This document shows, in pieces, positions 23,965 to 32,424 of a DNA stretch of 64,000 bases (positions are counted from its first letter, which is position 1; every line of letters begins with the position of its first letter). Position numbers and translations under genes: made by a program. Origin of the DNA: Thermosporothrix hazakensis (GTDB taxonomy: Bacteria; Chloroflexota; Ktedonobacteria; Ktedonobacterales; Ktedonobacteraceae); assembly GCF_003253565.1 (NCBI RefSeq), contig NZ_QKUF01000001.1, positions 267,867 through 331,866 of the forward strand, read 5' to 3'. A model generated the notes under the pieces. The model saw nothing but the letters and a program-made list of their open reading frames with translations. It was not told the origin of the DNA and did not search any database.

Positions 23965-25563
23965 ATGAGCAGTCTTCCACCTTCCATCTCATCGGCCTCA
24001 GTCCGCAATATTCTCACGCTGCTCGCCTCACGCGAAGCCCAGCTGGTGGCGGGGTCAGGCGGGCTGGAACGCCGCGTTACCTGGGCTTGTCGCATGCGCG
24101 TACGCCTGCCAGCCTTTGAAAGCGTGCAGGGGGGCGAACTGGCCCTGCTCGCCCTTTCACAGCTACGACGACTGGATGAAACACTTCCCCGCCTGCTCAA
24201 AAGCTTGCAGAAAGCAGGCGTCGCAGCGGTCGGAGTTGCCGCCCCCGATCTCTCAGCCCTCGACCCGGAAGCCATCTCCTTTGCCGATCAGCAGAACTTT
24301 CCCCTGATCCTCCTGCCTGCCAACAGCCACCTCGAAGAGATTGAGCGCGAAGTCATTACCTTTGTTGTCAGCTTCAGGGGCGAAATCGAGCGCAAAGCCA
24401 CCGAGATTGCTCATCATCTGATGCAATTGAGCGTTCAGGGTGCCGGCATTCAGGGCGTCTGTGATTATCTGGCGCAGAGCCGGGAAAAATGGGTCATTGT
24501 TCAGGACTCAAGCGGCGAGGTTCGGGTTCAAGCCACGCCCGACTCAGCGCGACCGCTTGAGCTTCCAGCCAGCTTCTCCGACGATTTTCTGCATCAGCGC
24601 TCGCTGACCCGCATCACAGAACCGATCCAGATTCGGCACGAGGTGGTAGGCTCGATCTCATTGATCGGCCCCGAAAGCGACTTCGACTTTCTGGAACGCA
24701 TTATTCTCGGGCAGGTTGTCCCGGTGCTGGCACTGGAAGTGGCCCGGGAACGCGAACGCAGCGAGGTCGAGAATCGTTATCTTGTCGAGGCATTCACCAA
24801 TATTATTCGCGGCACCTACCAGAGCACAGAGGAAATGCTGGCTCGCGCTCGCATTCTTGGCTACGATCTCGCCCAACCAGAGGTTGTTGCGATTTTCGAG
24901 CTTGCCGAGGAGATCCCCGATTTTCGCCCCGGCGATCCGGCAGCACTGTGGGGACGCCGCATCCGCGAAGAGCTACAACGCGACTGGCGCGGCTGCTGGA
25001 TACTGGTCGAGCGACGGCGCGTGCTGGCCCTGCTCCCTGCCAGTGTGGCAGACGAGAATGAGCGCGAAAAGACAATCTATACCCGGCTGGAGCGCATCTT
25101 CACCCGCACCAATAAAGGCACTCCGCTCTCGTGCGGCATCGGGCGCATCGCTAACACGCTTGAGATGATCCCGCAATCGTATCGAGAGGCTCAACGAGCG
25201 CTGGAAATAGGCCGCCGACTCTTCGGAGAAGGGAAAATCCACTCGTTCGCACGGCTTGGCATCTATCGCCTGCTCTTCCACCTCGATGGACACAGCGAGC
25301 TAGACGCCTTCTACCGTGAAACGCTTGGTCCTCTGCTACAGCATGATAGCCGGCAGGACGAAACCCTGATCGAAACCCTGGACTCCTTCTTTCACTGCAA
25401 TGGCAACCTCAGCGAAACAGCCCGGATGATGCACTTGCACCGCAACTCGCTGCTCTATCGCCTCGGGCGCATTGAAGAGCTTCTGGGCCACTCGCTTGAA
25501 GATGCAGACTTTCGCCTCTCACTCCAGATCGCGCTTAAGATTCATCAGGTACACAAGCGCTAA
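23965..25563 (+). CDS. PucR-family transcriptional regulator
   Basis: A 532-aa regulator. Residues about 10-130 form the PucR N-terminal domain (GGLERRVTWACRMRV, then LLKSLQKAGVAAVGV). A central region resembles the CdaR GGDEF-like domain. The C-terminal 60 residues carry the HTH_30 domain (ETLDSFFHCNGNLSETARMMHLHRNSLLYRLGRIEEL). Characterised members activate purine or organic-acid catabolism genes. The gene lies 195 bp upstream of a Rieske oxygenase on the same strand, a plausible target. The ribosome site is weak (GTGGGA). Confidence 0.92.
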   Translation: MSSLPPSISSASVRNILTLLASREAQLVAGSGGLERRVTWACRMRVRLPAFESVQGGELALLALSQLRRLDETLPRLLKSLQKAGVAAVGVAAPDLSALDPEAISFADQQNFPLILLPANSHLEEIEREVITFVVSFRGEIERKATEIAHHLMQLSVQGAGIQGVCDYLAQSREKWVIVQDSSGEVRVQATPDSARPLELPASFSDDFLHQRSLTRITEPIQIRHEVVGSISLIGPESDFDFLERIILGQVVPVLALEVARERERSEVENRYLVEAFTNIIRGTYQSTEEMLARARILGYDLAQPEVVAIFELAEEIPDFRPGDPAALWGRRIREELQRDWRGCWILVERRRVLALLPASVADENEREKTIYTRLERIFTRTNKGTPLSCGIGRIANTLEMIPQSYREAQRALEIGRRLFGEGKIHSFARLGIYRLLFHLDGHSELDAFYRETLGPLLQHDSRQDETLIETLDSFFHCNGNLSETARMMHLHRNSLLYRLGRIEELLGHSLEDADFRLSLQIALKIHQVHKR

Positions 25564-25757
25564 GACCTTTCTCCTCTACATTGTTTGTTCCTTCCATTCC
25601 GGGTACCACTTCAATACACAGATAGTTCACCTTTCACAGGCAACTATTCCATAAAAAAGAGGCTAGAATCCTTTACTTTCAGAAGAGACTGAGATAGTAT
25701 TACCTGTGGAAGACATTCTCAAAAGAGATACCTATTCCCCCAAAGTAAGGATGAGAT

Positions 25758-26735
25758 ATGCAGCAGCAACAACTGTGTGATACTGTGCTTGCCAACGACT
25801 GGCATGTTGTCGCACGTTCTGAAGACGTAACAAGTGAAAAACCGCTGGCAGTCAAACTGCTCGGAGAAGATATCGTGCTCTGGCGGGTGGGCGATCAAGT
25901 GTGTGCCTGGCGTGACCTGTGCATCCATAGAGGTACCCGGCTTTCGCTTGGCCGTATCGAGAACGAGACCATTATTTGTCCATACCACGGCTGGACCTAC
26001 AATGCAGAAGGACGCTGTGTCCGTATTCCCGCGCATCCTGAGCAGATTCCCCCCTCGAAGGCCCGCGCAAAAGTGTATCGCGCGACCGAGAAGTATGGTT
26101 GGGTCTGGGTGACGCTCGGAGAAACCACACAGGATGTTCCCATATTTGAGGAATGGGATGACCCCTCGTTCCGTAAGATTCATTGCGGTCCCTACACCTA
26201 TAAGGCAAGTGGGCCACGAGCAGTTGAAAACTTCCTGGATGTCGCCCATTTCCCCTTTGTCCATCAGGGTTATCTGGGCGATCCCATCGACCCCGCGATC
26301 AACGACTACACCGCCGAGATCACCCCGGAGGGTGTCATTGCTCGTGATATCTCTGTCTGGCAGCCGAATCCAGACGGCACGGGAGAAGGGAAACGCGTTC
26401 ACTATACGTATAAAGTACCTCGCCCCTTGAGCGCCTATTTTATGAAAACCTCAACCGGGCCGCGCTTTGCAATGTTCTTTACGGTCACGCCGGTCTCCGA
26501 ACAGGAATCAATCGCCTGGGCCTATGTCGCCATTGATCACACTGATCAGACCGATGAAGAGGTACGCGAGTTCCAGAATATCATCACGCTACAGGATATC
26601 CCGGTCGTCGAATCACAGCGCCCGGAGCTTCTGCCGCTTGATCTTCAGGCCGAACTCCATCTGCGCTCTGACCGCACATCCATTGCTTATCGTAAATGGT
26701 TGCGTCAGCTTGGCCTGAGTTTCGGAACCGCATAA
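25758..26735 (+). CDS. Rieske-type aromatic ring-hydroxylating oxygenase, large subunit
   Basis: A 325-aa oxygenase component. The N-terminal Rieske domain has the [2Fe-2S] motif C-x-H (CIHRGTRLSLG) and C-x2-H (CPYHGW), about residues 56-78. The catalytic domain carries the mononuclear iron motif NFLDVAHFPFVHQ (about 157-169), with Asp/His/His ligands. Length and motif order match the vanillate-demethylase/pheophorbide-oxygenase branch of short Rieske oxygenases. A reductase or ferredoxin gene is not adjacent. The neighbouring PucR regulator suggests a catabolic role. The substrate is unknown. Confidence 0.9.
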   Translation: MQQQQLCDTVLANDWHVVARSEDVTSEKPLAVKLLGEDIVLWRVGDQVCAWRDLCIHRGTRLSLGRIENETIICPYHGWTYNAEGRCVRIPAHPEQIPPSKARAKVYRATEKYGWVWVTLGETTQDVPIFEEWDDPSFRKIHCGPYTYKASGPRAVENFLDVAHFPFVHQGYLGDPIDPAINDYTAEITPEGVIARDISVWQPNPDGTGEGKRVHYTYKVPRPLSAYFMKTSTGPRFAMFFTVTPVSEQESIAWAYVAIDHTDQTDEEVREFQNIITLQDIPVVESQRPELLPLDLQAELHLRSDRTSIAYRKWLRQLGLSFGTA

Positions 26736-26745
26736 TTCAATACAG

Positions 26746-26815
26746 GAGCGGAAAGCACCACCTGTTGAGATATGCTATAATCCATTGAGGTTGTTTTCCG
26801 CTCTCTCCTTTTTCC
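26746..26815 (+). terminator. hairpin after the Rieske oxygenase gene
   Basis: GGAGCGGAAA and ACCACCT pair with AGGTTGT (one mismatch) and TTTCCGCTC across a loop of about 25 nt, followed by a pyrimidine run with TTTTT. It is probably a terminator. Confidence 0.5.
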
Positions 26816-26897
26816 CCTTTAGAAGAGCCTCGACCTGGCCGATACAGAGATTCAGGAAAGCTTCCCCCGGGGCAGCAACTGGCGGGCCTGCATATTG

Positions 26898-26926
26898 TTG
26901 ACATAGTTGATCAACTTTGTTATAAT
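26898..26926 (+). promoter_or_regulatory. consensus promoter of metQNI with a palindrome filling the spacer
   Basis: TTGACA (26898-26903), exactly 17 bp, TATAAT (26921-26926): a perfect sigma-70 match. The spacer contains the perfect palindrome AGTTGATCAACT (26905-26916), which extends to 20 bp with one mismatched pair (26901-26920). A repressor bound here would exclude polymerase. I found no SAM-I, SAM-II or S-box features in the roughly 65-nt leader. Confidence 0.85.
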
Positions 26927-26995
26927 ACCGCCATTCTTCGTATTCGCTTGCTTCAGACGAAGAAGATGTTTTTGAGATGGAGAGGTACCTTATTT

Positions 26996-27814
26996 ATGCG
27001 GTTGTTCAGGACTCGTTTTCTTCTTTGCTTTGCCGCGCTCGCTCTGCTTCTGGTCGGATGCGGCGGCAGCGGTCAATCCTCATCGAATTCTCTTTCCATT
27101 AAAGTTGGAGCCTCGCCCACCCCACACGCAGAGATTCTCAAATATGTGAAGGATCATCTTGCGGCAAAAGAGGGTCTGGATATCCAGATAGTGGAATTTA
27201 CTGATTATGTACAACCAAACCTGGCGCTTCAGGATGGGCAACTCAACGCGAACTATTTCCAGCATGTCCCCTATATGGAGGATTTTGGCAAGGAACATCA
27301 TATTGATCTGGTTTCTGTCGGTGGGGTGCATATCGAGCCGCTCGGCATCTACTCGAAGAAAATCAAATCGCTCAAAGAGGTTCCCGACAAAGCGGTCGTC
27401 GCCATTCCGAATGATGCCACCAATGGCGGTCGAGCGCTGCAACTGCTCGCAGCACAGGGCCTGCTCACCCTGAAAGAGAATGTGGGCACAAAGGCCACCG
27501 TTCACGATATCACCGCCAATCCCAAGAATCTTCAGATTAAAGAGCTGGAAGCCGCCCAGCTTCCGCGCTCACTGGATGACACCACCATTTCCGTAATCAA
27601 CGGCAACTACGCCATGTCGATCAACCTCAAGCCCTCAAAAGACGCGCTGGCGCTGGAACAGGCAAAAGGCAACCCATACGCCAACGTACTCGCCGTGCTG
27701 AAGGGCCACGAGAATGATCAGGCGGTACAGAAGCTGTATAAGCTCCTGACCTCCCCGGAAGTGAAAAAGTTTATTGAGGAGAAGTATCAGGGCTCGGTCC
27801 TGCCGGCCTTCTAA
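26996..27814 (+). CDS. metQ: methionine ABC transporter substrate-binding lipoprotein
   Basis: A 272-aa NlpA-family lipoprotein that binds methionine (or a related amino acid) outside the membrane and delivers it to MetNI. A signal peptide ends in the lipobox LLVGC (Cys at about 21), followed by a Gly/Ser-rich linker. The mature protein begins KVGASPTPHAEIL and contains the family motifs FTDYVQPNLAL, NANYFQHVPY and IPNDATNGGRAL. The ATG at 26996 follows GAGAGG; an in-frame ATG at 26948 would extend the signal peptide unnaturally. First gene of metQ-metN-metI. Confidence 0.94.
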   Translation: MRLFRTRFLLCFAALALLLVGCGGSGQSSSNSLSIKVGASPTPHAEILKYVKDHLAAKEGLDIQIVEFTDYVQPNLALQDGQLNANYFQHVPYMEDFGKEHHIDLVSVGGVHIEPLGIYSKKIKSLKEVPDKAVVAIPNDATNGGRALQLLAAQGLLTLKENVGTKATVHDITANPKNLQIKELEAAQLPRSLDDTTISVINGNYAMSINLKPSKDALALEQAKGNPYANVLAVLKGHENDQAVQKLYKLLTSPEVKKFIEEKYQGSVLPAF

Positions 27815-27906
27815 GCCGCCCGAAACAACTGTTTGCTTGCTTCTCACATCTGCGGGCCTCTCTGGCGAGAGGCTCCGCTTTCACATTTCTAAAGGTTCTG
27901 TCGCAC

Positions 27907-28887
27907 ATGATAACCATTCGCAATCTTCGTAAAGTGTATGGCAAGAAAGATCAGGCGGTTGTCGCCCTTGATGACATTAACCTTGACGTGCCACGAGGTT
28001 CGATCTTTGGGGTTCTGGGCCAGAGCGGCGCGGGCAAAAGCACGCTGATTCGCTGCGTCAACATGCTGGAACGCCCGACCTCTGGATCGATCATCGTCAA
28101 TAACCAGGAAATGACTACGCTATCTGGAGCCGCGCTACGCAAGGCACGACAGCGTATCGGTATGATCTTTCAGCATTTTCACCTGCTCAATTCGCGCACC
28201 GTTGCTGAGAATGTCGCGTTTCCGCTGGAAGTGATGGGAGTGCGAGCCTCCGAACGGCGCTCGCGCGTCGAAGAGCTGCTTGGCCTTGTCGGGCTCTCCG
28301 ATAAAGCCAAAGTATATCCCTCGCAGCTTTCGGGAGGCCAGAAGCAGCGGGTGGGCATTGCCCGAGCGCTGGCGGGCTCCCCTGACGTTTTGCTCTCGGA
28401 TGAGGCCACCTCGGCCCTTGATCCCCAGACCACGCATTCTATTTTGCAGCTTCTTCGCGATCTGAACAAACGAATGGGCCTCACCATTCTCCTGATTACG
28501 CATCAGATGGACGTCGTACGCGAGATCTGTGATCGCGTCGCGATTATTGAGGCCGGACGGATCGTCGAGCAGGGAGAGGTCAGCGAACTGGCAGCGCAGC
28601 CTGATACCCGCCTTTCGCATGCTCTCTTCCCACGCCCTCAAATCCACACGCCACAGCCGGGGGCTGCCGTCGTATCGATCGTCTTCGCGGGCAATTCGGC
28701 GGAAGAGCCGATTATCTCCACGCTGGCTCGCCGTTTTGAGGTCGATGTGAATATTCTCAGCGCACAGCTTGAACTGCTTGGACAGCAGCGTATCGGACAG
28801 ATGCAGGCCGAATTGGTTGGGCCGCAGGTTGAGCAGGCCCTGGCCTATCTGCAAAATCTTGGACTACACGTGGAGGTACAGCGGTAA
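27907..28887 (+). CDS. metN: methionine ABC transporter ATP-binding protein
   Basis: A 326-aa ATPase. Walker A is GQSGAGKST (about 38-46), the signature is LSGGQKQR (about 141-148), Walker B is VLLSDEATSALD (about 160-171) and the H-loop is ITHQMD (about 197-202). The last 80 residues form the C-terminal NIL/ACT-like regulatory domain typical of MetN, which in E. coli binds methionine and inhibits transport. The stop codon directly abuts the metI ATG. Confidence 0.95.
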   Translation: MITIRNLRKVYGKKDQAVVALDDINLDVPRGSIFGVLGQSGAGKSTLIRCVNMLERPTSGSIIVNNQEMTTLSGAALRKARQRIGMIFQHFHLLNSRTVAENVAFPLEVMGVRASERRSRVEELLGLVGLSDKAKVYPSQLSGGQKQRVGIARALAGSPDVLLSDEATSALDPQTTHSILQLLRDLNKRMGLTILLITHQMDVVREICDRVAIIEAGRIVEQGEVSELAAQPDTRLSHALFPRPQIHTPQPGAAVVSIVFAGNSAEEPIISTLARRFEVDVNILSAQLELLGQQRIGQMQAELVGPQVEQALAYLQNLGLHVEVQR

Positions 28888-29544
28888 ATGGATTGGTCTT
28901 CGCTTACACCTGATCTGATTCAGGCCACACTCGACACGCTTCTGATGGTCATCACCTCCACCATCTTTACCGTGATCCTCGGGATACCGCTTGGCGTCCT
29001 GCTGGCAACCACCGACAAAGGGGGACTGCTCCGCGCACCGGGGCTCAATCAGGTACTCGGTATTATCGTCAATATTGGCCGCTCGCTTCCGTTTATCATC
29101 CTGATGGTTGCCATCTCGCCATTTACCCGCCTGATCGCCGGAACGACAATCGGAGCGCCCGCCGCTATTGTTCCGCTGGTCGTGGCTGCTGTGCCGTTCT
29201 TCGGACGTGTTGCCGAGACCTCATTGCGCGAGGTTGATAACGGCGTCATCGAGGCCGCGCGGGCCATTGGCTGCAATAACTGGCAGATTATCTCAAAGGT
29301 GCTGATCCCGGAGGCATTACCCGCGCTGGTCCGCGGCATCACGATCACCTTTATCAACCTGCTCGGGTACTCGGCTATAGCGGGCGCGATTGGTGCGGGA
29401 GGTCTGGGAGATCTGGCGATTCGTTATGGCTACATGCGCTTCGAGACCGGCGTCATGATCGTCACCGTTATCCTGCTGATTATTCTGGTGCAGGGTATCC
29501 AGTTACTTGGCAACTTCCTCGCCAGCCTGTTGGAAAAGAAATAG
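28888..29544 (+). CDS. metI: methionine ABC transporter permease
   Basis: A 218-aa integral membrane protein with five hydrophobic segments. The EAA-type loop that contacts the ATPase is visible as EVDNGVIEAARAIGCNNWQIISKVLIPEALP (about 113-143). Length and topology match MetI. Its ATG follows the metN stop without a gap, implying translational coupling. It ends the operon, followed by a strong terminator. Confidence 0.95.
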   Translation: MDWSSLTPDLIQATLDTLLMVITSTIFTVILGIPLGVLLATTDKGGLLRAPGLNQVLGIIVNIGRSLPFIILMVAISPFTRLIAGTTIGAPAAIVPLVVAAVPFFGRVAETSLREVDNGVIEAARAIGCNNWQIISKVLIPEALPALVRGITITFINLLGYSAIAGAIGAGGLGDLAIRYGYMRFETGVMIVTVILLIILVQGIQLLGNFLASLLEKK

Positions 29545-29553
29545 AATATGTCG

Positions 29554-29590
29554 AGGGGCAAACTCGTTTGCCCCTTCTTTATTTTGCCTG
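29554..29590 (+). terminator. intrinsic terminator of metQNI
   Basis: GGGGCAAAC pairs with GTTTGCCCC around a 2-nt centre, followed by TTCTTTATTTT. Confidence 0.9.
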
Positions 29591-29745
29591 AGATTAAAAC
29601 AAACCGCTATAAATCCAGCACTATTGTCGCAATCAGGCACGCCCCTCATAGAGAGTCCCCATTTGAACTGCCTGTATTTTCCCCGCCTATTCGAGGGAGA
29701 AAGAGCTTCTACACGCCCATTTTCCACAGCGAAGCCAGGATGCCC

Positions 29746-29775
29746 TTGACAAATCAGTTAACGATCAGTTATATT
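29746..29775 (+). promoter_or_regulatory. promoter of the ABC exporter operon with direct repeat
   Basis: TTGACA (29746-29751) and TATATT (29770-29775), 18-bp spacing. ATCAGTTA occurs twice inside the promoter (29753-29760 and 29764-29771), offset by 11 bp, a likely regulator site. Confidence 0.7.
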
Positions 29776-29823
29776 CTGTATAGCTAATCGCAATATAAAG
29801 AACATCGAAAAGGACTATTAAAA

Positions 29824-30645
29824 ATGACGACATTTCCGCAGCAAGACTCAATGATACCACAATCTGGGAATCCATCTGAATACGCAGTTTACACACAAGA
29901 TCTGACCCAGGTTTTCGGCCAGAAGGTCGCGGTGAATCATCTGAACCTGGCAGTTCGACGCGGCGAATTCTTCGGCTTTCTGGGGCCAAACGGCGCAGGC
30001 AAATCAACATCCATCAAGATGATGGTTGGCCTGTTGCGCCCGACCAGTGGGACAGTTCTGGTCAGTGGAGTTGATGTCTGGCAAAATCCACTTCAGGCCC
30101 GTACCCTGATGGGAGTGCTTCCCGAGCACCTGAACCTGTACGAACGGCTAACCGGGCGTGAATTTATCGCTTTTGCCGGGCATATGTACGGAGTTCCTGC
30201 TGCGGACGTACGGCGTCGCACAGAAGAGCTCCTGGAGATTCTGGGACTGAACAACGATGCCGATAAAATGGTTGTTGATTACTCGGTTGGTATGCGCAAA
30301 AAGGTTGCCCTTGCAGCAGCGATTCTTCATCGCCCACAGGTCATTTTCCTTGACGAGCCTTTTGAGGGCATTGATCCGGTCAGTTCGCGGGTCATTCGTG
30401 ACATCCTGCAAGATCTGACGCGGCGAGGAACGACCGTTTTCTTCTCCTCACACATCATGGAAGTTGTTGAGCGTCTATGTACGCGCGTGGGGATTATCAA
30501 CCAGGGCACGCTTGTCGCTGAAGGCACTCTTCAGGAACTGCGCGAACGGGCCAGCGGCGAGGACAAAGATGCAACACTGGAAGATATCTTCCTCAATGTG
30601 ATCGGCGTGCGGAATGAAGCTCATAACCTGAGCTGGCTAGAATAG
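29824..30645 (+). CDS. ABC-2-type exporter ATP-binding protein
   Basis: A 273-aa ATPase of the CcmA/DrrA-like group. Walker A is GPNGAGKST (about 57-65), the signature region is YSVGMRKKVALA (about 155-166) and Walker B is VIFLDEPFEGID (about 177-188). An H-loop lies in FFSSHIMEVVE. Residues 1-20 are a non-conserved extension. AAAGGA precedes the ATG. It is followed after 10 bp by a membrane component, with which it forms one exporter. The substrate cannot be deduced. Confidence 0.92.
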   Translation: MTTFPQQDSMIPQSGNPSEYAVYTQDLTQVFGQKVAVNHLNLAVRRGEFFGFLGPNGAGKSTSIKMMVGLLRPTSGTVLVSGVDVWQNPLQARTLMGVLPEHLNLYERLTGREFIAFAGHMYGVPAADVRRRTEELLEILGLNNDADKMVVDYSVGMRKKVALAAAILHRPQVIFLDEPFEGIDPVSSRVIRDILQDLTRRGTTVFFSSHIMEVVERLCTRVGIINQGTLVAEGTLQELRERASGEDKDATLEDIFLNVIGVRNEAHNLSWLE

Positions 30646-30655
30646 GAGAGCTGCT

Positions 30656-32311
30656 GTGCTTATTCACGGGGATAAATTGCGCTGGCTGCTCTGGCTGCGC
30701 TGGAAACTCTTTTTACGCGCCTTTACGCGCAAAGGCAAAGGGCAGGGGGGACAGATTATCGGCATGGCCATCTTTCTCATCTTCCTGCTGATCATCGCAT
30801 TCGCATTCAGTGCGCTCATCTTTAACACAACTCGTTTTCTGCCTGCCCCGGCAAATATCGAGGTTCTCTTTCTGGTTCTCTCGTCCATCTATGTATTCTG
30901 GATCATCTTTCCCTTGCTGGAATTCAATATGAACGAGGGGCTGGACCTCTCGAAGCTGGCAACCTTCCCGCTGACACGTTGGGAACTGATGTTCGGTCTT
31001 CTGGCTTCAACGCTGCTGGATCTCCCCACATTCGGGCTCTTGATCCTGCTCGGAAGCGTTATTGCCGGTATGGCAACCTCACTGCCAATGGCGCTCTTTA
31101 CGCTACTGGCAATGATCGTCTTCTACTTCCAGTTAATCGGGACCAGTCAGTTCGTGCTCACCGCCCTGATGCGAGTTCTGCAAAGTCGGCGCTTTCGTGA
31201 TCTGGGTGTGCTCCTGATTGTGCTGGTCTCATTCACAGGATACTTCGCGCAATTCCTGTTTCGCGGGCTGGCATCCAGTTCATTCCTGAACCTGCTCAAT
31301 CAGCAGACCTTCTCGCCCTACCTGCAATGGCTTCCATCCGGGATGGTGTGCCGGGCTATCGAGCAGGCAAACGCAGGAAACTGGGGAAGCGGGTTCCTCT
31401 GGCTGCTTGCACCGCTTGCGATCGGCTTTGTTGCCCTGTATCTCTGGCAGAGCGTTGTTGAAAAGGGACTGGTCGCGCCAGATGTTGAGAAGCAGCGCAA
31501 ACATCAGCATAAAGAGGTAGATACGGTCCCTGCCGGTGGTCTCCTTGGCCGTCTGGTTCCCGGGCAGGCCTATGCAGTGCTGTTGAAAGACATGCGCTAC
31601 ATACGACGTGATCCGCAGATTACGGCGCTGCTCCTGCAAGCCATTCTGTTACCCATCTTCGCGATTGTGGTTTCGTTTCTCAATATCGGAAACAATCCGA
31701 CCGGACTCAACGTCTGGCTGATGATCTTCACGCCCCTCGTCATCGCCCTGACCCTCTATCGTTTCTCATATAATGCGCTTGGCTTTGAGCGAGCCAGCCT
31801 GACCACGCTGTTTCTGTTTCCGCTTCGCCCCATGCAATTGCTCTGGGGAAAGAATCTGGTTGCCTTTGGCATCGGTCTCATCGAGCTGCTGATTATGCTC
31901 CCGATTGCAACCTTTCTCACCAGGAACTGGGATCTGTTCGTGCCCTCACTTGTATCGGGCATTGCTGCAATCCTGATTATCGTCGGCTGTGGTAACGCCT
32001 CCTCAGTCTTCTTCCCGCAGAAATGGAAAGAGCTACGCCGGGGAATGCAGACCTCAACTGGAACCACATCTGAGGCGGGCTGTCTGCGAGCCTTGATGTC
32101 GCTGGGCGCGCTTATCGCAATGGTAGCGCTGACCGCGCCAGTCGCCCTGGGTACAGCGCTTCCGGTGCTCTTCCATGCCCAATGGATCCTGGCACTCAGT
32201 GTACCGCTCGGGCTTGCCTATAGCATGATCATCTATGTGGGTGTCACACGCTTTGCCGGCGCCCGGCTGGTGAAGCGAATGCCCGAGATTCTGGAAGCAG
32301 TCACCAAATAG
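30656..32311 (+). CDS. ABC exporter membrane protein
   Basis: A 551-aa permease with about 12 hydrophobic helices (for example 31-60, 70-92, 110-165, 180-205, 240-265, 325-350, 400-450, 480-540). It lacks a nucleotide-binding domain, and has the large size of the ABC-2 permeases that pair with a single ATPase. Translation starts at GTG 30656 after AGGAG, 10 bp after the ATPase stop. A cytoplasmic loop rich in Lys and His (EKQRKHQHKEVDT, about 278-290) separates the two halves. Substrate unknown. Confidence 0.85.
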   Translation: MLIHGDKLRWLLWLRWKLFLRAFTRKGKGQGGQIIGMAIFLIFLLIIAFAFSALIFNTTRFLPAPANIEVLFLVLSSIYVFWIIFPLLEFNMNEGLDLSKLATFPLTRWELMFGLLASTLLDLPTFGLLILLGSVIAGMATSLPMALFTLLAMIVFYFQLIGTSQFVLTALMRVLQSRRFRDLGVLLIVLVSFTGYFAQFLFRGLASSSFLNLLNQQTFSPYLQWLPSGMVCRAIEQANAGNWGSGFLWLLAPLAIGFVALYLWQSVVEKGLVAPDVEKQRKHQHKEVDTVPAGGLLGRLVPGQAYAVLLKDMRYIRRDPQITALLLQAILLPIFAIVVSFLNIGNNPTGLNVWLMIFTPLVIALTLYRFSYNALGFERASLTTLFLFPLRPMQLLWGKNLVAFGIGLIELLIMLPIATFLTRNWDLFVPSLVSGIAAILIIVGCGNASSVFFPQKWKELRRGMQTSTGTTSEAGCLRALMSLGALIAMVALTAPVALGTALPVLFHAQWILALSVPLGLAYSMIIYVGVTRFAGARLVKRMPEILEAVTK

Positions 32312-32317
32312 CCCAAA

Positions 32318-32345
32318 AGCAGGGGAGTCAGACGGCTCCCCTGCT
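32318..32345 (+). terminator. GC-rich hairpin after the ABC exporter operon
   Basis: AGCAGGGGAG pairs perfectly with CTCCCCTGCT around an 8-nt loop. There is no clear T-run, so it may be a terminator or an RNA-stabilising hairpin. Confidence 0.6.
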
Positions 32346-32424
32346 GCTGTCTGACTTGACGCCTGCAAGCAGCATTCGCTACCATGAAAGGAAGATTCAA
32401 ACATTGTAGAGGAGTAGAAAACCT

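Noticed and set aside
26926..26995. Possible SAM riboswitch before metQ
   Set aside because: The leader is only about 65 nt, and none of the S-box core motifs were seen.
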